Shown here piece after piece: positions 57,067 through 64,000 of a stretch of DNA of 64,000 nt. The notes under the pieces are model-generated. The model ran no database searches, was not told the DNA's origin, and saw only the letters and a program-made list of their open reading frames with translations. The translations under genes and the position numbers were made by a program. How positions within the stretch are numbered: the stretch's first letter is position 1; each line of letters begins with the position of its first letter. This DNA is from Vibrio kanaloae. GTDB taxonomy: Bacteria > Pseudomonadota > Gammaproteobacteria > Enterobacterales > Vibrionaceae. Where the stretch lies: positions 3,100,001-3,164,000 of the forward strand of contig NZ_AP025497.1 in the NCBI RefSeq assembly GCF_024347535.1. Direction: 5' to 3'.

Positions 57067-57933
57067 TTAAACCGCAGCTGCGCCTGAAACGATCTCAGAA
57101 AGTTCTTGTGTAATCGCCGCTTGACGCGCTTTGTTATACACAAGTTCTAAGTCATCAATAATGTCACCAGCGTTATCTGTTGCTGATTTCATTGCAATCA
57201 TTCGAGCCGCTTGCTCACAAGCAAGGTTCTCAACCACACCTTGGTACACTTGAGATTCGACATAGCGAACCAATAGTGCATCTAGTAGTGGTTTTGGCTC
57301 GGGCTCATAAATGTAATCCCAAGAATGACTGCGTTTCATTTCTTCGCTATTTGATTTAGGCAAAGGAAGTAATTGATCGATCGTTGGTTCTTGTACCATA
57401 GTGTTTTCAAACTTATTGAACACTACGAACAGGCGGTCTAACTCGCCTTCATCATATTTCTTCAGCATAACGCTTACAGAGCCAATCAAATCTTCAAGGC
57501 TTGGGCGATCACCCAGACCAGAAACTTGAGCTGCTACTTTCGCGCCGCTGTTGTTGAAAAATGCTGTTGCTTTAGAACCTACAATTGCAAGCTCCACATC
57601 AGCACCTTTCTCAGACCAATCTTTCATGTCGTTCATGGCTTTCTTGAACAAGTTAATGTTCAAACCACCACAAAGACCACGGTCTGTAGAAACGATGATG
57701 TAACCAACACGTTTGGCTTCACGTTCCTCAAGATAAGGATGCTTATACTCGAGGCTACCATTAGCCAAATGACCGATCACTTTACGCATTGTTTCTGCAT
57801 ATGGACGAGTAGCTTCCATTGCGTCTTGAGAACGACGCATTTTTGAAGCTGCTACCATTTCCATTGCTTTCGTAATCTTCTGTGTGCTTTTAACACTACC
57901 GATTTTATTACGTATCTCTTTTGCGCCGGCCAT
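57067..57933 (-). CDS. atpG: ATP synthase F1 gamma subunit
   Basis: Rotor shaft. 288 residues, two long terminal helices ([20 protein letters not shown] and the C-terminal [15 protein letters not shown] end) around a Rossmann-like middle with DRGLCGGLN. 48 bases after atpA. Confidence 0.97.
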   Translation of the reverse strand: MAGAKEIRNKIGSVKSTQKITKAMEMVAASKMRRSQDAMEATRPYAETMRKVIGHLANGSLEYKHPYLEEREAKRVGYIIVSTDRGLCGGLNINLFKKAMNDMKDWSEKGADVELAIVGSKATAFFNNSGAKVAAQVSGLGDRPSLEDLIGSVSVMLKKYDEGELDRLFVVFNKFENTMVQEPTIDQLLPLPKSNSEEMKRSHSWDYIYEPEPKPLLDALLVRYVESQVYQGVVENLACEQAARMIAMKSATDNAGDIIDDLELVYNKARQAAITQELSEIVSGAAAV

Positions 57934-57981
57934 CGTTACTCTCCGTTAATGGTATGAGGTGGCCCTAAGACCACCTACCAA

Positions 57982-59523
57982 TTACCAGGTCTGGGTTGCC
58001 TTGAAATCGTCAACAAGCTTCTTCAGCTCAGCTTCGATTTCTTTATTGAAAGCACCCGTTGTGTCGATCTGTGTTGCTAGATCGGCATATTGACCACGAG
58101 CAAACGACAGTAAAGCAGCTTCAAAGTCTAGAACTTTAGAAAGTTCAACGTCTTGAAGGTATCCACGCTCTGCAGCGAAGATTACTAGAGCTTGGTCAAA
58201 TACAGACATAGGAGCGTATTGCTTCTGCTTCATCAGTTCTGTAACTTTTTGACCGTGGTCTAGCTGCTTCTTAGTCGCTTCATCAAGATCCGAAGAGAAC
58301 TGAGCAAATGCTGCAAGTTCACGGTATTGAGCTAGAGCAGTACGGATACCACCAGATAGCTTCTTGATGATTTTAGTCTGCGCCGAACCACCTACACGAG
58401 AAACTGAGATACCTGGGTCAACAGCTGGACGTACGCCCGCGTTGAATAGCTCAGTTTGTAGGAAGATCTGACCATCAGTAATCGAGATTACGTTCGTTGG
58501 TACGAATGCAGATACGTCACCAGCTTGCGTTTCGATGATAGGTAGAGCAGTTAAAGAACCAGTCTTGCCTGTCACTTCACCGTTAGTGAATTTTTCTACG
58601 TATGCTTCGCTTACACGAGCAGCACGCTCTAGTAGACGAGAGTGAAGGTAGAAAACATCACCTGGGAACGCTTCACGACCTGGTGGACGCTTAAGTAGTA
58701 GCGAGATTTGACGGTAAGCTACCGCTTGCTTAGATAGATCATCATAAACAATCAGAGCATCTTCACCGCGATCACGGAAGTATTCGCCCATCGCACAACC
58801 AGCATACGGTGCAAGGTATTGCAGCGCTGCAGATTCAGAAGCAGATGCAACAACAACAACAGTGTTTGCTAGTGCGCCGTGCTCTTCTAGTTTGCGAACT
58901 ACGTTAGCAATAGTCGACGCTTTTTGGCCGATAGCTACGTAGATAGAGAAAATACCAGAATCTTTTTGGTTAATAATCGCATCGATCGCCATGGCTGTTT
59001 TACCAGTCTGACGGTCACCGATTACTAGTTCACGTTGACCACGACCGATAGGGATCATTGAGTCAACTGACTTGTAACCAGTTTGAACAGGTTGATCTAC
59101 CGATTTACGGTCGATTACACCTGGTGCGATAATTTCTACAGGCGAAGTCAATTTAGCTTCGATTGGACCTTTACCATCAATTGGCTCACCTAGCGTGTTT
59201 ACAACACGACCAAGCATTTCAGGACCTACTGGTACTTCTAGAATACGACCAGTACCTGTAACTTTCATGCCTTCCTGTAGGTCAGCATACGGGCCCATTA
59301 CAACAGCACCAACCGAATCACGGTTCAAGTTTAGTGCTAGAGCGTAACGGCCACCCGGTAGTTCGATCATTTCACCTTGCATCACGTCCGCTAGGCCGTG
59401 GATGCTAAGGATGCCATCGCTTACAGAAACGATAGTACCTTCATTGCGAGCTTCACTAACAACGTCGAAAGATTCAATACGTTGTTTAATTAGATCGCTA
59501 ATTTCAGTGGAATTAAGTTGCAT
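57982..59523 (-). CDS. atpA: ATP synthase F1 alpha subunit
   Basis: Non-catalytic nucleotide-binding subunit. 513 residues (E. coli 513). Walker [10 protein letters not shown], Arg finger region near the C-terminal signature [17 protein letters not shown]. The start [16 protein letters not shown] is the family N-terminus; a 10-codon frame extension overlaps atpH and was rejected. Confidence 0.97.
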   Translation of the reverse strand: MQLNSTEISDLIKQRIESFDVVSEARNEGTIVSVSDGILSIHGLADVMQGEMIELPGGRYALALNLNRDSVGAVVMGPYADLQEGMKVTGTGRILEVPVGPEMLGRVVNTLGEPIDGKGPIEAKLTSPVEIIAPGVIDRKSVDQPVQTGYKSVDSMIPIGRGQRELVIGDRQTGKTAMAIDAIINQKDSGIFSIYVAIGQKASTIANVVRKLEEHGALANTVVVVASASESAALQYLAPYAGCAMGEYFRDRGEDALIVYDDLSKQAVAYRQISLLLKRPPGREAFPGDVFYLHSRLLERAARVSEAYVEKFTNGEVTGKTGSLTALPIIETQAGDVSAFVPTNVISITDGQIFLQTELFNAGVRPAVDPGISVSRVGGSAQTKIIKKLSGGIRTALAQYRELAAFAQFSSDLDEATKKQLDHGQKVTELMKQKQYAPMSVFDQALVIFAAERGYLQDVELSKVLDFEAALLSFARGQYADLATQIDTTGAFNKEIEAELKKLVDDFKATQTW

Positions 59524-59536
59524 GCTCCAATCCCCA

Positions 59537-60070
59537 TTAAGACTGCAATGCATCGCTCAGGCGGTCTAGACGACTGCGCGCTGAGTTATCGATGACTAGG
59601 TCTCCGGCTCGAATAATAACTCCACTAAGTAGAGTCTCATCTATACTGCAATTCAGCTGAACTTTGCGCGCTAAGCGCTGTTCCAATTTGCTGCTGATAT
59701 CTGCACGTTGTTCTTTAGAAAGCTCAACCGCTGAAGTTACTTCAACGTCGATCTCTTTTTCATGCTCTTGTTTGAGCAATAAGAACTGTTTACACACATC
59801 AGGAAAGGCCATTAAACGACCATTTTCAGCCATCACTTTAATCAAGTTTTGACCGAATTCATCAAATTGTTCGCCACAAATTACAATGAATATTTCAGCT
59901 AATTTTTCAGCAGTCATAGAGCTGCTTAATAAATTATGAACATCATCATTTTGTGCCACTTCGGCAGCAAAAGTAAGCATCTGACCCCATTGGTCTAGCT
60001 CACCTTTATCTACCGCAAAGTCAAACGCTGCTTTAGCATAGGGGCGTGCGATTGTAGTCAAATCAGACAT
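59537..60070 (-). CDS. atpH: ATP synthase F1 delta subunit
   Basis: Stator cap on F1. 177 residues. N-terminal helical domain ([20 protein letters not shown]) and the C-terminal signature near [20 protein letters not shown]. 13 bases before atpA. Confidence 0.96.
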   Translation of the reverse strand: MSDLTTIARPYAKAAFDFAVDKGELDQWGQMLTFAAEVAQNDDVHNLLSSSMTAEKLAEIFIVICGEQFDEFGQNLIKVMAENGRLMAFPDVCKQFLLLKQEHEKEIDVEVTSAVELSKEQRADISSKLEQRLARKVQLNCSIDETLLSGVIIRAGDLVIDNSARSRLDRLSDALQS

Positions 60071-60085
60071 ATACAGCCCCTTGCT

Positions 60086-60556
60086 TTAAAGTTTTGCAGT
60101 AATGTTGTTAAGAAGATCATCGTGTACATCTTTATCGATTGTACGTTCAAGGATTTTCTCAGCACCAGCTATAGCCAGAGTTGCGACTTGTTTGCGCAGG
60201 TCATCACGGGCACGTGTGCGTTCAGCTTCAAGTTCTGCTTCAGCGTGCGCTAAGATTTTCTGGCGTTCTGCCTGAGCCTCTTCGCGAGCTTCATCAATAA
60301 TTTGAGCTTTACGTTTATTTGCCTGTTCAATAACCTCAGTTGCAGTGCGCTTCGCTTCCTTCATTTGCTCAGAAGCGTTGGCTTGTGCCAGGTTCAAGTC
60401 TTTAGCAGCGCGCTCAGCGGCTACAAGACCGTCAGCAATTTTCTTCTGACGTTCTTCAATTGCTTGCATGATTGGCGGCCATACATATTTCATGCAGAAC
60501 CAAACAAACAGTGTAAAAGCAATTGCTTGACCCAGCAGAGTTGCGTTCATATTCAC
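60086..60556 (-). CDS. atpF: ATP synthase Fo b subunit
   Basis: Peripheral stalk. 156 residues (E. coli 156). One membrane segment (about 6-26, with FCMKYVWPP at its end) then a long charged coiled coil. 15 bases before atpH. Confidence 0.96.
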   Translation of the reverse strand: MNMNATLLGQAIAFTLFVWFCMKYVWPPIMQAIEERQKKIADGLVAAERAAKDLNLAQANASEQMKEAKRTATEVIEQANKRKAQIIDEAREEAQAERQKILAHAEAELEAERTRARDDLRKQVATLAIAGAEKILERTIDKDVHDDLLNNITAKL

Positions 60557-60614
60557 AACAGCTACCCCTCGTTAAGAATCAACTACAAAAATTTAATTAA
60601 CTATTAAAAGCTAA

Positions 60615-60872
<258 letters not shown>

Positions 60873-60921
60873 TTACGTTCTCCGATTAACATTAATAGTT
60901 AGAATAAAGCTTAAAAATTTT

Positions 60922-61722
<801 letters not shown>

Positions 61723-61727
61723 TCATC

Positions 61728-62117
61728 CTATTTTTTATTGTTAATGAAAAGCACTGGCGCAAAGATATTAATACCTAGAACCAGTAAATAGGTCAGTTTG
61801 AGGGGAATTAATTCCACCTGCATATACATGTAGACAATAGAGAATAGTAGAACTGTGATTAAGATTTTTAGAGCTTCGCCTGCATAGAACGACGCCGCAA
61901 CTAACTTAGTTGCGCGAGCTCCACAAAATAGGAAAGCACACACACAAAAAACCACATTAGCAATGACAAAAATACCGCCACCGACCAATGCAGCAAAACC
62001 CCAATCAGGATTAACAGCTAAACCTAACCCTATTGCCACTAATATAACCGCGCTAAGCTCGATCAATAACATTTGCTTTGCAAGCACTCGTCCTGGTCTT
62101 GCTAACGCCGCTACCAT
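61728..62117 (-). CDS. atpI: ATP synthase accessory protein AtpI
   Basis: 129 residues, four membrane segments, first gene of the atp operon. AtpI is a non-essential factor thought to help c-ring assembly or Mg2+ supply. Ribosome site AGAGGA. Confidence 0.92.
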   Translation of the reverse strand: MVAALARPGRVLAKQMLLIELSAVILVAIGLGLAVNPDWGFAALVGGGIFVIANVVFCVCAFLFCGARATKLVAASFYAGEALKILITVLLFSIVYMYMQVELIPLKLTYLLVLGINIFAPVLFINNKK

Positions 62118-62182
62118 GTATTCGTTCCTCTTTTAAGCCCACTAAATCACTCGCTTAAAAGCGTGCTGAGAAATTGGCAAAA

Positions 62183-62210
62183 ATTATACGTTCAGCCAAA
62201 TCGATTGCAA
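62183..62210 (-). promoter_or_regulatory. atp operon promoter
   Basis: Leftward strand: TTGCAA, 16-base spacer, TATAAT, about 66 bases before the atpI ATG. Confidence 0.7.
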
Positions 62211-62235
62211 TAACAATGCAGCAATCATTTACATT

Positions 62236-62267
62236 TTTGTATACAAACCTACAACTTTTGTACAAAA
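62236..62267. promoter_or_regulatory. Paired palindromes upstream of the atp promoter
   Basis: TTTGTATACAAA (62236-62247) and TTTTGTACAAAA (62256-62267) are perfect 12-bp palindromes whose centres are 20 bp apart, about two helix turns. They lie about 65 and 85 bases upstream of the predicted start. Likely bound by one dimeric factor on one face of the DNA; which factor is unknown. Confidence 0.5.
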
Positions 62268-62286
62268 TTACTTATTTATTACATAA

Positions 62287-62300
62287 TTGACCTAAATCAA
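62287..62300. promoter_or_regulatory. FNR/CRP-like dyad after parB
   Basis: TTGAC-CTAA-ATCAA matches nine of ten bases of the FNR-type dyad TTGAT-N4-ATCAA. It is about 118 bases upstream of the predicted atp start, further than usual for activation, and directly after the parB stop. Confidence 0.35.
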
Positions 62301-62309
62301 TTATCTCAT

Positions 62310-63191
62310 TTAGTACTCTAGTTTAGCAATAAGTTGCTCTAATTTGTGAGGCTCATCAAGAGTAATCGTCACTTTTGACTTACCACTAACAGAACGAGTA
62401 ACTGAAACGTTTGCTTGCAATTTTTCCGTAAGTCTTCGTGAAAGTTCGATAGCTTCTGTGTCTTCAGGCTTCGATTCTGTCTCAACCTCTGGTTTTAAGC
62501 ATTTTTTAACAAGCTGCTCAATTTGACGCACGGTCATTTTCTTGTTTACCGCAGTATTTGCCGCTTCAACCTGGATATCACCTTCAAGGGCAAGCAGTGC
62601 TCGAGCGTGCCCCATTTCAAGTTGCTTTGATACAACTAAAGCCTTCACAGGTTCAGCCAACTGATTCAAGCGCAGTAAGTTACTGACCGTCGCACGTGAC
62701 TTACCAATCACCTCAGCAACCTTTTGGTGCGTCAGTTCAAATTCGTTCTGTAAGCGCTCTAGCGCTTGTGCTTCTTCGATAACATTCAAGTCTTCACGTT
62801 GAATATTCTCGATCAATGCCATTGCAATAGCAGCCTTGTCTTCCACTCTCTTTATCAAACACGGCACTTGTTTCAAACCAGCCTGACGAGCCGCTCTCCA
62901 ACGACGCTCACCAGCGATAATCTCAAACTGGTCGTGCGCTAAAGGGCGTACTACGATTGGCTGAATAATGCCTTGAGACTGGATTGAAGCTGCTAGTTCT
63001 TCTAGTGCTTCAGGCGCAATATCCTTACGCGGTTGATAAACACCTGGCTTTAAGCAACCAACAGCCAGCTCTGTCAATTCCCCATCAGCCGACAAAGCCT
63101 GACTATGAGAAGCAACGTGCTGTTTTTCACGAGCCAACGAGCTAGTTGCAAGCAATGCATCTAGCCCCTTTCCTAAACCACGCTTAGACAT
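62310..63191 (-). CDS. parB: Chromosome-partitioning protein ParB (Spo0J family)
   Basis: parS-binding, CTP-dependent clamp that marks the origin region. 293 residues: N-terminal ParA-interacting basic tip (KRGLGKGLDALL), CTPase box with GERRWRAAR, central helix-turn-helix (THQKVAEVIGKSRATVSNLL), and a C-terminal dimer domain from about 245. 23 bases after parA. Confidence 0.96.
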   Translation of the reverse strand: MSKRGLGKGLDALLATSSLAREKQHVASHSQALSADGELTELAVGCLKPGVYQPRKDIAPEALEELAASIQSQGIIQPIVVRPLAHDQFEIIAGERRWRAARQAGLKQVPCLIKRVEDKAAIAMALIENIQREDLNVIEEAQALERLQNEFELTHQKVAEVIGKSRATVSNLLRLNQLAEPVKALVVSKQLEMGHARALLALEGDIQVEAANTAVNKKMTVRQIEQLVKKCLKPEVETESKPEDTEAIELSRRLTEKLQANVSVTRSVSGKSKVTITLDEPHKLEQLIAKLEY

Positions 63192-63214
63192 TGAGCGAAT
63201 TCCTTTGGTTAGAC

Positions 63215-63988
63215 CTATACTGGGACTTCTTCACGACGCAACATTTCACCAGCAAGAGCTAGGTATGCCTTCGCGCCTGCAGAATATTTGTCGTAGTACA
63301 TTGCTGGCTTGCCATGACTCGGCGCTTCTGCCAAACGTACATTTCTAGGGATGACAGTTCGATAAACTTTATTACCGAAATGTTTTTTAAGCTGATCAGA
63401 TACTTCATTAGATAAGCGATTACGAGGATCGTACATAGTACGCAGAAGACCTTCGATCTTCAGGTTCTCGTTTACGACCGCTGCAAGCTTACTGATGGTA
63501 TCCATCAACGCCGTTAAACCTTCTAGAGCAAAATATTCACATTGCATCGGAACCAATACGGAATCAGCTGCCGCCATTGCATTAATTGTAAGAAGGTTTA
63601 GAGAAGGTGGGCAATCAATAAAGATGAAATCATAGTTATCACGAACTGATGCCAGTGCGCTCTTAAGGCGAACTTCACGGGCAAACACTTCCATTAACTT
63701 AATTTCTGCCGCCGTAACATCACCGTTGGCAGCAATGAGATCGTAATTGCCCGATGTACTTCGACAAACTACCTCATCAAATGAGGTGTCTTCAACTAAC
63801 AAATCGTAAGCAGTTGCTTCAACTTGATATTTATCGACACCACTTGCCATAGTGGCATTACCTTGAGGATCGAGGTCAACAACCAAGACCTTGCGTTTTG
63901 TTGCCGCCATTGATGCTGCTAAGTTAATGCAAGTTGTTGTTTTTCCTACGCCGCCCTTCTGGTTGGCAATTGCTACAATTCTACCCAC
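63215..63988 (-). CDS. parA: Chromosome-partitioning ATPase ParA (Soj family)
   Basis: Deviant Walker ATPase that moves ParB-parS complexes. 257 residues, complete. Deviant Walker A KGGVGKTT near 11-18, Walker B FIFIDCPPSLN near 120. Begins with GTG; GCGAGG about 6 bases upstream serves as ribosome site. It lacks an N-terminal DNA-binding extension, as expected of chromosomal ParA. rsmG presumably precedes it beyond the window edge. Confidence 0.95.
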   Translation of the reverse strand: MGRIVAIANQKGGVGKTTTCINLAASMAATKRKVLVVDLDPQGNATMASGVDKYQVEATAYDLLVEDTSFDEVVCRSTSGNYDLIAANGDVTAAEIKLMEVFAREVRLKSALASVRDNYDFIFIDCPPSLNLLTINAMAAADSVLVPMQCEYFALEGLTALMDTISKLAAVVNENLKIEGLLRTMYDPRNRLSNEVSDQLKKHFGNKVYRTVIPRNVRLAEAPSHGKPAMYYDKYSAGAKAYLALAGEMLRREEVPV

Positions 63989-64000
63989 TATGGCCTCGCT

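Noticed and set aside
63989..64000. Possible end of rsmG overlapping the parA start
   Set aside because: Only 12 bases remain; TAG occurs in two frames, so the end of the neighbour cannot be assigned.

Overview
The window is a typical chromosome segment of a Vibrio-type gammaproteobacterium. Gene content and order support this: a yrdA-yrdB-aroE block next to an rRNA operon, def-fmt-rsmB-trkA-trkH, yihD/srkA/dsbA, ilvGMEDA, an ilvY-ilvC pair beside a vexRAB-like efflux locus, and parAB followed by atpIBEFHAGDC. The right edge (parA, parB, then the F1Fo operon) is the usual neighbourhood of oriC on the large Vibrio chromosome, so oriC is expected just beyond base 64000, after rsmG-mnmG. The rRNA operon and the atp operon both run leftward, away from that expected origin. 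I cannot name the species from sequence alone.

Layout. 1-1240: a leftward tRNA cluster (Arg-His-Pro-His-Pro) with a decayed tRNA remnant behind its terminator. 1.5-9.5 kb: cytochrome c5, rep helicase, a TetR regulator with a perfect palindromic operator, its RND efflux pair, and ubiK. 9.6-12.3 kb: the divergent ilvC/ilvY pair. 12.4-18.7 kb: a leftward rRNA operon, 16S - tRNA Glu/Lys/Ala/Val - 23S - 5S - tRNA-Ser, with two promoters, two boxA elements and RNase III-type processing stems. 18.8-26 kb: yrdA, then leftward tsaC-hemF-aroE-yrdB, purEK (with a PurR box), and leftward lysM-dprA-smg-yrdD. 27.3-33.3 kb: def-fmt-rsmB-trkA-trkH. 33.3-41 kb: a DUF3157 protein, trhA behind a FabR-like operator, a Spo0M-family protein, two very small ORFs, yihD, ccoG, srkA, dsbA and a DUF2860 outer-membrane protein. 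41-49.3 kb: comM and the attenuated ilvLGMEDA operon. 49.4-53.5 kb: punR/punC and a GGDEF protein. 53.6-64 kb: glmU, the ATP synthase operon, parB and parA.

Functional themes are branched-chain amino acid synthesis (ilvLGMEDA plus ilvYC), translation (rRNA, ten tRNAs, def, fmt, rsmB, tsaC), energy metabolism (F1Fo, cytochrome c5, ccoG, ubiK), uptake and processing of DNA (dprA, comM, rep), and chromosome segregation (parAB). I found no phage, insertion sequence, CRISPR array, toxin-antitoxin pair or defence system. The less ordinary observations are regulatory or small-scale: paired palindromes upstream of the atp promoter, a 24-bp perfect FabR-like palindrome before trhA, two unannotatable small ORFs at 35.7-36.0 kb, a family of short palindromes repeated in the rRNA operon spacers, a 19-bp hairpin in the rRNA P1 leader, and the degenerate tRNA. 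All coordinates and motifs come from reading the sequence by eye. Family and regulator assignments rest on recalled knowledge and were not checked by any search.
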